64,000 nucleotides of DNA from Ectobius pallidus (Eukaryota > Arthropoda > Insecta > Blattodea > Ectobiidae), in assembly GCA_964059195.1 (NCBI GenBank), contig CAXKWD010000014.1, forward strand, positions 992,001-1,056,000, read 5' to 3'. Below are positions 26,901-40,400 of this stretch, piece by piece. Numbering within the stretch: the stretch's first letter is position 1; each line of letters opens with the position of its first letter. The position numbers were made by a program, and so were the translations under genes. The notes beneath the pieces are model-generated. The model was not told the origin of the DNA. It ran no database searches and saw only the letters and a list, made by a program, of their open reading frames with translations.

Positions 26901-28700
26901 TTTAATAGAAAGAATACTGTTGCCTAGCAATTAGATTTAAAACACGAAAGTGTTGCCTAGCAATGCCATTTTAAACCGGAAACTGTTGCCTAGCAATGTC
27001 CTCAAAAAGAACTGTTGCTTAGCAATGGCATTTTTAAACACAATATTGCTACCTATTAAAAGCTTTTAAAAAAAGATACTGTTGCGTAGCAATGTCAATT
27101 TCTGACACGAAACCTTTACCTTTCAATGCATTTTTCAAATTCGAAACTTCTTCCTAGCAATGTAATTTTTAAAGACAATTTGGCTACCTAACAATGTAAT
27201 TTTTCTATCACGAATGTTTTGCCTAGCCATGCCAGTCTAAACCGGAAACTGTTGCCTAGCAATGAAGTTTTATAACACCTGACTGTTGCTTAGCAATTAC
27301 ATTTGGAATAAGAAACTGTAGCTTAGCAATGCCATCTCCAAATACGAAACTGTTGCCTAGCAATGTCATCTATAAGGAATAGTTTTTAATCCCTCAATGA
27401 TCAATACATACAATGAAAATATCGGTGATATGCTAATGGCAAAACATTGGTTGTAAATTTTGCTTTAATAGAAAGAATACTGTTGCCTAGCAATGAGTTT
27501 TAAAACACGAAAGTGTTGCCTAGCAATGCCATTTTAAACCGCAAACTGTTGCCTAGCAATGTCATCAAAAACAACTGTTGCTTAGTAATGTCATTTTTAA
27601 ACACAATATTGCTACCTATTATAAACTTTTAAAAATATACTGTTGTGTAGCAATGACAATTTCAGACACCAAACTTTTACTTTTCAATGCATTTTTAAAA
27701 GTCGAAACGTTTTCCTAGCAATGTAATTTTTGAAGACAATTTTGCTGCTTAACAATGTAATTTTTCTATGACGAAAGTTTTGCCTAGCCATGCCAGTCTA
27801 AACCGGAAACTGTTGCCTAGCAATTAAGTTTTAAAACAACTGACTCTTGCTTAGCAATGACATTTTGAACAAGAAACTGTAGCTTAGCAATGCCATCTCC
27901 AAATACGAAACTGTTGCCTAGCAATGTCATCTATAACGAATAGTTTTTAATCCTTCAATGATCAATAGATACAATGAAAATATCGGTGATATGCTAATGT
28001 CAAAACATGGGTTGTAAATTTTACTTTAATAGAAAGAATACTGTTGCCTAGCAATGAGTTTTAAAACACGAAAGTGTTGCCTAGCAATGCCATTTTAAAC
28101 CAGAAACTTTTGCCTAGAAATGTCATCAAAAAAACTGTTGCTTAGCAATGTCATTTTTGAACACAATATTGCTACCTATTAAAAACTTTTAAAAAAAGAT
28201 ACTGTTGCGTAGCAATGTCAATTTCTGACACGAAACCTTTACCTTTCAATGCATTTTCCAAAGTCGAAACTTCTTACTAGCAATGTAATTTTTAAAGACA
28301 ATTTGGCTGCCTATCAACGTAATTTTTTTATCACGAATGTTTTTCCTAGCCATGCCAGTCTAAACCGGAAACTGTAGCCTAGCAATGAAGTTTTAAAACA
28401 CCTGACTGTTGCTTAGCAATGACATTTTGAACAAGAAACTCTAGCTTAGCAATGCCATCTCCAAATACGAAACTGTTGAATAGCAATGTCTTCTATAAGG
28501 AACAGTTTTTGATCCTTCAATGATCAATACATACAATGAAAATATCGGTGATATGCTAATGTAAAAACATGGGTTGTAAATTTTACTTTAATAGAAAGAA
28601 TACTGTTGCCTAGCAATTAGTTTTAAAACACGAAAGTGTTGCCTAGCAATGCCATTTTAAACCGGAATCTGTTGCCTAGCAATGTCCTCAAAAAGAACTG
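23150..28700 (+). repeat. C-D-E-F block present twice, 3.37 kb apart
   Basis: Landmarks 23486, 24049, 24610 and 25172 correspond to 26856, 27419, 27980 and 28542, each 3,370 bp later (six monomers). Class order C-D-E-F is preserved. The two monomers between (25732, E; 26295, G) are different types. F monomers share GTTGAATAGCAATGTC before the linker and GTAAAAACATGG in it. The second copy has its own changes, such as TGCCTAGAAATGTC at 28111, which reappears near 43270, 48330 and 53380 and links this block to the 9-monomer units. Confidence 0.7.
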
Positions 28701-31700
28701 TTGCTTAGCAATGGCATTTTTAAACACAATATTGCTACCTATTAAAAGCTTTTAAAAAAAGATACTCTTGCGTAGCAATGTCAATTTCTGACACGAAACC
28801 TTTACCTTTCAATGCATTTTCCAAAGTAGAAACTTCTTCCTAGCAATGTAATATTTAAAGACAATTTGGCTGCCTATCAACGTAATTTTTCTATCACGAA
28901 TGTTTTTCCTAGCCATGCCAGTCTAAACCGGAAACTGTAGCCTAGCAATGAAGTTTTAAAACACCTGACTGTTGCTTAGCAATGACATTTTGAACAACAA
29001 ACTGTAGCTTAGCAATGCCATCTCCAAATACGAAACTGTTGCATAGCAATGTCATCTATAAGGAATAGTTTTTAATCCTTCAATGATCAATACATACAAT
29101 GAAAATATCGGTGATATGCTAATGTCAAAACATGGGTTGTAAATTTTACCTTAATAGAAAGAATACTGTTGCCTAGCAATTAGTTTTAAAACACGAAAGT
29201 GTTGCCTAGCAATGCCATTTTAAACCGGAAACTGTTGCCTAGCAATGTCCTCAAAAAGAACTGTTGCTTAGCAATGGCATTTTTAAACACAACATTGCTA
29301 CCTATTATAAACTTTTAAATAATATACTGTTGCGTAACAATGTCAATATCAGACACAAATCTTTTACCTTTCAATGCATTTTTCATGTCGAAACTTTTTC
29401 CTAGCAATGTAATTTTTAAAGACAATTTGGCTACCTAACAATGTAATTTTTCTATCACGAAAGGTTTGCCTAGCAATGCCAGTCTAAACCGGAAACTGTT
29501 GCCTAGCAATTAAGTTTTAAAACAGCTGACTCTTGTTTAGCAATGACATTTTGAACATGAAACTGTAGCTTAGCAATGCCATCTCCAAATACGAAACTGT
29601 TGCCTAGCAATGTCATCTATAAGGAATAGTTTTTAATCCCTCAATGATCAATACATACAATGAAAATATCGGTGATATGCTAATGGCAAAACATGTGTTG
29701 TAAATTTTGCTTTAATAGAAAGAATACAGTTGCCTAGCAATGAGTTTTAAAACTCGAAAGTGTTGCCTAGCAATGCCATTTTAAACCGCAAACTGTTGCC
29801 TAGCAATGTCATCAAAAAGAACTGTTGCTTAGCAATGTCATTTTTAAACACAATATTCTACCTATTATAAACTTTTAAAAATATACTGTTGTGTAGCAAT
29901 GTTAATTTCAGACACCAAACTTTTACTTTTCAATGCATTTTTCAAAGTCGAAACTTTTTCCTAGCAATGTAATTTTTAAAGACGATTTGGCAGCTTAAAA
30001 ATGTAATTTTTCTATGACGAAAGTTTTGCCTAGCCATGCCAGTCTAAACCGGAAACTGTTGCCTAGCAATTAAGTTTTAAAACACCTGACTCTTGCTTAG
30101 CAATGACATTTTGAACAAGAAACTGTAGCTTAGCAATGCCATATCCAAATACGAAACTGTTGCCTAGCAATGTCATCTATAAGGAATAGTTTTTAATCCT
30201 TCAATGATCAATACATACAATGAAAATATCGGTGATATGCTAATGTCAAAACATTTGTTGTAAATTTTACTTTAATAGAAAGAATACTGCTGCCTAGCAA
30301 TGAGTTTTAAAACACGAAAGTGTTGCCTGGCAATGCCATTTTAAACCAGAAACTGTTGCCTAGCAATGTCATCAAAAAGAACTGTTGCTTAGCAATGTCA
30401 TTTTTTAACACATTATTGCTACCTATTTAAAGCTTTTAAAAAAAGATACTGTTGCGTAGCAATGTCAATTTCTGACACGAAACCTTTACCTTTCAATGCA
30501 TTTTCCAAAGTAGAAACTTCTTCCTAGCAATGTAATTTTTAAAGACAATTTGTCTGCCTATCAATGTAATTTTTCAATCACGAATGTTTTGCCTAACCAT
30601 GCCAGTCTAAACCGGAAACTGTTGCCTAGCAATGAAGTTTTAAAACACCTGACTGTTGCTTAGCAATGACATTTTGAATAAGAAACTGTAGCTTAGCAAT
30701 GCCATCTCCAAATACGAAACTGTTGCCTAGCAATGTCATCTATAAGGAATAGCCTTTAATCCCTCAATGATCAATACATACAATGAAAATATCGGTGATA
30801 TGCTAATGGCATAACAGGGGTTGTAAATTTTCTTTAATAGAAAAGAATACTGTTGCCTAGCAATGAGTTTTAAAACACGAAAGTGTTGCCTAGCAATGCC
30901 ATTTTAAACCGGAAACTGTTGCCTAGCAATGCCATCAAAAAGAACTGTTGATTAGCAATGTCATTTTTGAACACAATATTGCTACCTATTTAAAGCTTTT
31001 AAAAAAAGATACTGTTGCGTAGCAATGTCAATTTCTGACACGAAACCTTTACCTTTCAATGCATTTTCCAAAGTCGAAACTTCTTCCTAGCAATGTAATT
31101 TTTAAAGACAATTTGGCTGCCTATCAACGTAATTTTTCTATCACGAATATATTTCCTAGCCATGCCAGTCTAAACAGGAAACTGTAGCATAGCAATGAAG
31201 TTTTAAAACACCTGACTGTTGCTTAGCAATGACATTTAGAACAAGAAACTGTAGCTTAGCAATGCCATCTCCAAATACGAAACTGTTGCCTAGCAATGTC
31301 ATCTATAAGGAATAGTTTTTAAACCTTCAATGATCAATACATACAATGAAAATATCGGTGATATGCTAATGTCAAAACATGGGTTGTATATTTTACTTTA
31401 ATAGAAAGAATACTGTTGCCTAGCAATTAGTTTTAAAACACGAAAGTGTTGCCTAGCAATGCCATTTTAAACCGGAAACTGTTGCCTAGCAATGTCCTCA
31501 AAAAGAACTGTTGCTTAGCAATGGCATTTTTATACACAATATTGCTACCTATTAAAAGCTTTTAAAAAAAGATACTGTTGCGTAGCAATGTCAATTTTTG
31601 ACACGAAACCTTTACCTTTCAATGCATTTTCCAAAGTCGAAACTTCTTCCTAGCAATGTAATTTTTAAAGACAATTTGGCTGCCTATCAACGTAATTTTT

Positions 31701-32189
31701 TTATCACGAATGTTTTTCCTAGCCATGCCAGTCTAAACCGGAAACTGTAGCCTAGCAATGAAGTTTTAAAACACCAGACTGTTGCTTAGCAATGACATTT
31801 TGAACAAGAAACTCTAGCTTAGCAATGCCATCTCCAAATACGAAACTGTTGCCTAGCAATGTCATCTATAAGGAATAGTTTTTAAACCTTCAATGATCAA
31901 TACATACAATGAAAATATCGGTGATATGCTAATGTCAAAACATGGGTTGTAAATTTTACTTTAATAGAAAGAATACTGTTGCCTAGCAATTAGTTTTAAA
32001 ACACGAAAGTGTTGCCTAGCAATGCCATTTTAAACCGGAAACTGTTGCCTAGCAATATCGTCAAAAAGAACTGTTGCTTAGCAATGGCATTTTTAAACAC
32101 AATATTGCTACCTATTAAAAGCTTTTAAAAAAAGATACTGTTGCGTAGCAATGTCAATTTCTGACACGAAACCTTTACCTTTCAATGCA

Positions 32190-35100
32190 TTTTTCAAATT
32201 CGAAACTTCTTCCTAGCAATGTAATTTTTAAAGACAATTTGGCTACCTAACAATGTAATTTTTCTATCACGAATGTTTTGCCTAGCCATGCCAGTCTAAA
32301 CCGGAAACTGTTGCCTAGCAATGAAGTTTTATAACACCTGACTGTTGCTTAGCAATGACATATTGAATAAGAAACTGTAGCTTAGCAATGGCATCTCCAA
32401 ATACGAAACTGTTGCCTAGCAATGTCTTCTATAAGGAATAGCCTTTAATCCTTCAATGATCAATACATACAATGAAAATATCGGTGATATGCTAATGGCA
32501 AAACATGGGTTGTAAATTTTGCCTTAATAGAAAGAATACAGTTGCCTAGCAATGAGTTTTAAAACACGAAAGTGTTGCCTAGCAATGCCATTTTAAACCG
32601 CAAACTGTTGCCAAGCAATGTCATCAAAAAGAACTGTTGCTTAGTAATGTCATTTTTAAACACAATATTCTACCTATTATAAACTTTTAAAAATATACTG
32701 TTGTGTAGCAATGTTAATTTCAGACACCAAACTTCTACTTTTCAATGCATTTTTCAAAGTCGAAACTTTTTCCTAGCAATGTAATTTTTAAAGACGATTT
32801 GGCTGCTTAACAATGTAATTTTTCTATGACGAAAGTTTTGCCTAGCCATGCCAGTCTAAACCGGAAACTGTTGCCTAGCAATTAAGTTTTAAAACACATG
32901 ACTCTTGCTTAGCAATGACATTTTGAACAAGAAACTGCAGCTTAGCAATGCCATCTCCAAATACGAAACTGTTGCCTAGCAATGTCATCTATAAGGAATA
33001 GTTTTTAATCCTTCAATGATCAATACATACAATCAAAATATCGGTGATATGCTAATGTCAAAACATGGGTTGTAAATTTTACTTTAATAGAAAGAATACT
33101 GCTGCCTAGCACTGAGTTTTAAAACACGAAAGTGTTGCCTGGCAATGCCATTTTATACCAGAAACTGTTGCCTAGCAATGTCATCAAAAAGAACTGTTGC
33201 TTAGTAATGTCATTTTTAAACACAATATTCTACCTATTATAAACTTTTAAAAATATACTGTTGTGTAGCAATGTTAATTTCAGACACCAAACTTTTACTT
33301 TTCAGTGCATTTTTCAAAGTCGAAACTTTTTCCTAGCAATGTAATTTTTAAAGACGATTTGGCTGCTTAACAATGTAATTTTTCTATGACGAAAGTTTTG
33401 CCTAGCCATGCCAGTCTAAACCGGAAACTGTTGCCTAGCAATTAAGTTTTAAAACACCTGACTCTTGCTTAGCAATGACATTTTGAACAAGAAACTGCAG
33501 CTTAGCAATGCCATCTCCAAATACGAAACTGTTGCCTAGCAATGTCTTCTATAAGGAATAGCCTTTAATCCCTCAATGATCAATACATACAATGAAAATA
33601 TCGGTGATATGCTAATGGCATAAAAGGGGTTGTAAATTTTTCTTTAATAGAAAAGAATACTGTTGCCTAGCAATGAGTTTTAAAACACGAAAGTGTTGCG
33701 TAGCAATGCCATTTTAAACCGGAAACTGTTGCCTAGCAATACCATCAAAAAGAACTGTTGCTTAGCAATGTCATTTTTAAACACAATATTCTACCTATTA
33801 TAAACTTTTAAAAATATACTGTTGTGTAGCAATGTTAATTTCAGACACCAAACTTTTACTTTTCAATGCATTTTTCAAAGTCGAAACTTATTCCTAGCAA
33901 TGTAATTTTTAAAGACGATTTGGCTGGTTAACAATGTAATTTTTCTATGACGAAAGTTTTGCCTAGCCATGCCAGTCTAAACCGGAAACTGTTGCCTAGC
34001 AATTAAGTTTTAAAACACCTGACTCTTCCTTAGCAATGACATTTTGAACAAGAAACTGTTGCTTAGCAATGCCATCTCCAAATACGAAACTGTTGCCTAG
34101 CAATGTCATCTATAACGAATAGTTTTTAATCCTTCAATGATCAATAGATACAATGAAAATATCGGTGATATGCTAATGTCAAAACATGGGTTGTAAATTT
34201 TACTTCAATAGAAAGAATACTGTTGCCTAGCAATGAGTTTTAAAACACGAAAGTGTTGCCTAGCAATGCCATTTTAAACCAGAAACTGTTGCCTAGCAAT
34301 GTCATCAAAAAGAACTGTTGCTTAGCAATGTCATTTTTGAACACAATATTGATACCTATTAAAAGCTTTTTAAAAAAGATACTGTTGCGTAGCAATGTCA
34401 ATTTTTGACACGAAACCTTTACCTTTCAATGCATTTTCCAAAGTCGAAACTTCTTCCTAGCAATGTAATTTTTAAAGACAATTTGGCTGCCTATCAACGT
34501 AATTTTTTTATCACGAATGTTTTTCCTAGCCATGCCAGTCTAAACCGGAAACTGTAGCCTAGCAATGAAGTTTTAAAACACCAGACTGTTGCTTAGCAAT
34601 GACATTTTGAACAAGAAACTCTAGCTTAGCAATGCCATCTCCAAATACGAAACTGTTGCCTAGCAATGTCATCTATAAGGAATAGTTTTTAAACCTTCAA
34701 TGATCAATACATACAATGAAAATATCGGTGATATGCTAATGTCAAAACATGGGTTGTATATTTTACTTTAATAGAAAGAATACTGTTGCCTAGCAATTAG
34801 TTTTAAAACACGAAAGTGTTGCCTAGCAATGCCATTTTAAACCGGAAACTGTTGCCTAGCAATGTCCTCAAAAAGAACTGTTGCTTAGCAATGGCATTTT
34901 TAAACACAATATTCTACCTATTATAAACTTTTAAAAATATACTGTTGTGTAGCAATGTTAATTTCAGACACCAAACTTTTACTTTTCAATGCATTTTTCA
35001 AAGTCGAAACTTTTTCCTAGCAATGTAATTTTTAAAGACGATTTGGCTGCTTAACAATGTAATTTTTCTATGACGAAAGTTTTGCCTAGCCATGCCAGTC

Positions 35101-38100
35101 TAAACCGGAATCTGTTGCCTAGCAATTAAGTTTTAAAACACCTGACTCTTGCTTAGCAATGACATTTTGAACAAGAAACTGTAGCTTAGCAATGCCATCT
35201 CCAAATACGAAACTGTTGCCTAGCAATGTCATCTATAACGAATAGTTTTTAATCCTTCAATGATCAATAGATACAATGAAAATATCGGTGATATGCTAAT
35301 GTCAAAACATGGGTTGTAAATTTTACTTCAATAGAAAGAATACTGTTGCCTAGCAATGAGTTTTAAAACACGAAAGTGTTGCCTAGCAATGCCATTTTAA
35401 ACCAGAAACTGTTGCCTAGCAATGTCATCAAAAAGAACTGTTGCTTAGCAATGTCATTTTTGAACACAATATTGATACCTATTAAAAGCTTTTTAAAAAA
35501 TATACTGTTGCGTAGCAATGTCAATTTTTGACACGAAACCTTTACCTTTCAATGCATTTTTCAAATTCGAAACTTCTTCCTAGCAATGTAATTTTTAAAG
35601 ACAATTTGGCTACCTAACAATGTAATTTTTCTATCACGAATGTTTTGCCTAGCCATGCCAGTCTAAACCGGAAACTGTTGCCTAGCAATGAAGTTTTATA
35701 ACACCTGACTGTTGCTTAGCAATGACATATTGAATAAGAAACTGTAGCTTAGCAATGGCATCTCCAAATACGAAACTGTTGCCTAGCAATGTCTTCTATA
35801 AGGAATAGCCTTTAATCCTTCAATGATCAATACATACAATGAAAATATCGGTGATATGCTAATGGCAAAACATGGGTTGTAAATTTTGCCTTAATAGAAA
35901 GAATACAGTTGCCTAGCAATGAGTTTTAAAACACGAAAGTGTTGCCTAGCAATGCCATTTTAAACCGCAAACTGTTGCCAAGCAATGTCATCAAAAAGAA
36001 CTGTTGCTTAGTAATGTCATTTTTAAACACAATATTCTACCTATTATAAACTTTTAAAAATATACTGTTGTGTAGCAATGTTAATTTCAGACACCAAACT
36101 TTTACTTTTCAATGCATTTTTCAAAGTCGAAACTTTTTCCTAGCAATGTAATTTTTAAAGACGATTTGGCTGCTTAACAATGTAATTTTTCTATGACGAA
36201 AGTTTTGCCTAGCCATGCCAGTCTAAACCGGAAACTGTTGCCTAGCAATTAAGTTTTAAAACACATGACTCTTGCTTAGCAATGACATTTTGAACAAGAA
36301 ACTGCAGCTTAGCAATGCCATCTCCAAATACGAAACTGTTGCCTAGCAATGTCATCTATAAGGAATAGTTTTTAATCCTTCAATGATCAATACATACAAT
36401 CAAAATATCGGTGATATGCTAATGTCAAAACATGGGTTGTAAATTTTACTTTAATAGAAAGAATACTGCTGCCTAGCACTGAGTTTTAAAACACGAAAGT
36501 GTTGCCTGGCAATGCCATTTTATACCAGAAACTGTTGCCTAGCAATGTCATCAAAAAGAACTGTTGCTTAGTAATGTCATTTTTAAACACAATATTCTAC
36601 CTATTATAAACTTTTAAAAATATACTGTTGTGTAGCAATGTTAATTTCAGACACCAAACTTTTACTTTTCAGTGCATTTTTCAAAGTCGAAACTTTTTCC
36701 TAGCAATGTAATTTTTAAAGACGATTTGGCTGCTTAACAATGTAATTTTTCTATGACGAAAGTTTTGCCTAGCCATGCCAGTCTAAACCGGAAACTGTTG
36801 CCTAGCAATTAAGTTTTAAAACACCTGACTCTTGCTTAGCAATGACATTTTGAACAAGAAACTGCAGCTTAGCAATGCCATCTCCAAATACGAAACTGTT
36901 GCCTAGCAATGTCTTCTATAAGGAATAGCCTTTAATCCCTCAATGATCAATACATACAATGAAAATATCGGTGATATGCTAATGGCATAAAAGGGGTTGT
37001 AAATTTTTCTTTAATAGAAAAGAATACTGTTGCCTAGCAATGAGTTTTAAAACACGAAAGTGTTGCGTAGCAATGCCATTTTAAACCGGAAACTGTTGCC
37101 TAGCAATACCATCAAAAAGAACTGTTGCTTAGCAATGTCATTTTTAAACACAATATTCTACCTATTATAAACTTTTAAAAATATACTGTTGTGTAGCAAT
37201 GTTAATTTCAGACACCAAACTTTTACTTTTCAATGCATTTTTCAAAGTCGAAACTTATTCCTAGCAATGTAATTTTTAAAGACGATTTGGCTGGTTAACA
37301 ATGTAATTTTTCTATGACGAAAGTTTTGCCTAGCCATGCCAGTCTAAACCGGAAACTGTTGCCTAGCAATTAAGTTTTAAAACACCTGACTCTTGCTTAG
37401 CAATGACATTTTGAACAAGAAACTGTTGCTTAGCAATGCCATCTCCAAATACGAAACTGTTGCCTAGCAATGTCATCTATAACGAATAGTTTTTAATCCT
37501 TCAATGATCAATAGATACAATGAAAATATCGGTGATATGCTAATGTCAAAACATGGGTTGTAAATTTTACTTCAATAGAAAGAATACTGTTGCCTAGCAA
37601 TGAGTTTTAAAACACGAAAGTGTTGCCTAGCAATGCCATTTTAAACCAGAAACTGTTGCCTAGCAATGTCATCAAAAAGAACTGTTGCTTAGCAATGTCA
37701 TTTTTGAACACAATATTGATACCTATTAAAAGCTTTTTAAAAAAGATACTGTTGCGTAGCAATGTCAATTTTTGACACGAAACCTTTACCTTTCAATGCA
37801 TTTTCCAAAGTCGAAACTTCTTCCTAGCAATGTAATTTTTAAAGACAATTTGGCTGCCTATCAACGTAATTTTTTTATCACGAATGTTTTTCCTAGCCAT
37901 GCCAGTCTAAACCGGAAACTGTAGCCTAGCAATGAAGTTTTAAAACACCAGACTGTTGCTTAGCAATGACATTTTGAACAAGAAACTCTAGCTTAGCAAT
38001 GCCATCTCCAAATACGAAACTGTTGCCTAGCAATGTCATCTATAAGGAATAGTTTTTAAACCTTCAATGATCAATACATACAATGAAAATATCGGTGATA

Positions 38101-38928
38101 TGCTAATGTCAAAACATGGGTTGTATATTTTACTTTAATAGAAAGAATACTGTTGCCTAGCAATTAGTTTTAAAACACGAAAGTGTTGCCTAGCAATGCC
38201 ATTTTAAACCGGAAACTGTTGCCTAGCAATGTCCTCAAAAAGAACTGTTGCTTAGCAATGGCATTTTTAAACACAATATTCTACCTATTATAAACTTTTA
38301 AAAATATACTGTTGTGTAGCAATGTTAATTTCAGACACCAAACTTTTACTTTTCAATGCATTTTTCAAAGTCGAAACTTTTTCCTAGCAATGTAATTTTT
38401 AAAGACGATTTGGCTGCTTAACAATGTAATTTTTCTATGACGAAAGTTTTGCCTAGCCATGCCAGTCTAAACCGGAATCTGTTGCCTAGCAATTAAGTTT
38501 TAAAACACCTGACTCTTGCTTAGCAATGACATTTTGAACAAGAAACTGTAGCTTAGCAATGCCATCTCCAAATACGAAACTGTTGCCTAGCAATGTCATC
38601 TATAACGAATAGTTTTTAATCCTTCAATGATCAATAGATACAATGAAAATATCGGTGATATGCTAATGTCAAAACATGGGTTGTAAATTTTACTTCAATA
38701 GAAAGAATACTGTTGCCTAGCAATGAGTTTTAAAACACGAAAGTGTTGCCTAGCAATGCCATTTTAAACCAGAAACTGTTGCCTAGCAATGTCATCAAAA
38801 AGAACTGTTGCTTAGCAATGTCATTTTTGAACACAATATTGATACCTATTAAAAGCTTTTTAAAAAAGATACTGTTGCGTAGCAATGTCAATTTTTGACA
38901 CGAAACCTTTACCTTTCAATGCATTTTC
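32190..38928 (+). repeat. 6-monomer higher-order repeat (3,367 bp), two copies
   Basis: Landmarks 32478, 33038, 33598, 34159, 34722 and 35282 recur at 35845, 36405, 36965, 37526, 38089 and 38649, all offset 3,367. Private markers are shared: AATCAAAATATC (33031, 36398), CCTAGCACTGAG (about 33105, 36472), TTTATACCAG (about 33152, 36519) and CATAAAAGGGG (about 33620, 36987). The seam is visible near 35529-35560, where TCAATTTTTGACACG (H type) is followed by CATTTTTCAAATTCG. The matching positions are near 32190, where the front is the other type, and 38928, where H-type sequence continues. That is the pattern left by one unequal crossover. The copies differ at very few bases, for example CTCTTCCTTAGC at 34023 against CTCTTGCTTAGC at 37390. 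Confidence 0.87.
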
Positions 38929-40400
38929 CAAAGTCGAAACTTCTTCCTAGCAATGTAATTTTTAAAGACAATTTGGCTGCCTATCAACGTAATTTTTTTA
39001 TCACGAATGTTTTTCCTAGCCATGCCAGTCTAAACCGGAAACTGTAGCCTAGCAATGAAGTTTTAAAACACCAGACTGTTGCTTAGCAATGACATTTTGA
39101 ACAAGAAACTCTAGCTTAGCAATGCCATCTCCAAATACGAAACTGTTGCCTAGCAATGTCATCTATAAGGAATAGTTTTTAAACCTTCAATGATCAATAC
39201 ATACAATGAAAATATCGGTGATATGCTAATGTCAAAACATGGGTTGTATATTTTACTTTAATAGAAAGAATACTGTTGCCTAGCAATTAGTTTTAAAACA
39301 CGAAAGTGTTGCCTAGCAATGCCATTTTAAACCGGAAACTGTTGCCTAGCAATGTCCTCAAAAAGAACTGTTGCTTAGCAATGGCATTTTTAAACACAAT
39401 ATTCTACCTATTATAAACTTTTAAAAATATACTGTTGTGTAGCAATGTTAATTTCAGACACCAAACTTTTACTTTTCAATGCATTTTTCAAAGTCGAAAC
39501 TTTTTCCTAGCAATGTAATTTTTAAAGACGATTTGGCTGCTTAACAATGTAATTTTTCTATGACGAAAGTTTTGCCTAGCCATGCCAGTCTAAACCGGAA
39601 TCTGTTGCCTAGCAATTAAGTTTTAAAACACCTGACTCTTGCTTAGCAATGACATTTTGAACAAGAAACTGTAGCTTAGCAATGCCATCTCCAAATACGA
39701 AACTGTTGCCTAGCAATGTCATCTATAACGAATAGTTTTTAATCCTTCAATCATCAATAGATACAATGAAAATATCGGTGATATGCTAATGTCAAAACAT
39801 GGGTTGTAAATTTTACTTTAATAGAAAGAATACTGTTGCCTAGCAATGTGTTTTAAAACACGAAAGTGTTGCCTAGCAATGCCATTTTAAACCAGAAACT
39901 GTTGCCTAGCAATGTCATCAAAAAGAACTGTTGCTTAGCAATGTCATTTTTGAACACAATATTGATACCTATTAAAAGCTTTTTAAAAAATATACTGTTG
40001 CGTAGCAATGTCAATTTTTGACACGAAACCTTTACCTTTCAATGCACTTTCCAAAGTCGAAACTTCTTCCTAGCAATGTAATTTTTAAAGACAATTTGGC
40101 TGCCTATCAACGTAATTTTTTTATCACGAATGTTTTTCCTAGCCATGCCAGTCTAAACCGGAAACTGTAGCCTAGCAATGAAGTTTTAAAACACCAGACT
40201 GTTGCTTAGCAATGACATTTTGAACAAGAAACTCTAGCTTAGCAATGCCATCTCCAAATACGAAACTGTTGCCTAGCAATGTCATCTATAAGGAATAGTT
40301 TTTAAACCTTCAATGATCAATACATACAATGAAAATATCGGTGATATGCTAATGTCAAAACATGGGTTGTATATTTTACTTTAATAGAAAGAATACTGTT
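37000..40400 (+). repeat. Run of E-H dimers (1,123 bp)
   Basis: Landmarks 37526, 38649 and 39772 (E) alternate with 38089, 39212 and 40335 (H), each series 1,123 bp apart. E linkers carry AACGAATAG and AATAGATAC; H linkers carry TTTTTAAACC and TTGTATATTTTAC. The H monomers share CTTTTTAAAAAAGAT or CTTTTTAAAAAATAT upstream. The first dimer belongs to the second 6-monomer unit and the next ones to the first 9-monomer unit, so a dimer duplication bridges the two. The third H monomer has CACTTTCC in place of CATTTTCC (about 40045), a change then copied into later 9-monomer units. Confidence 0.72.
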
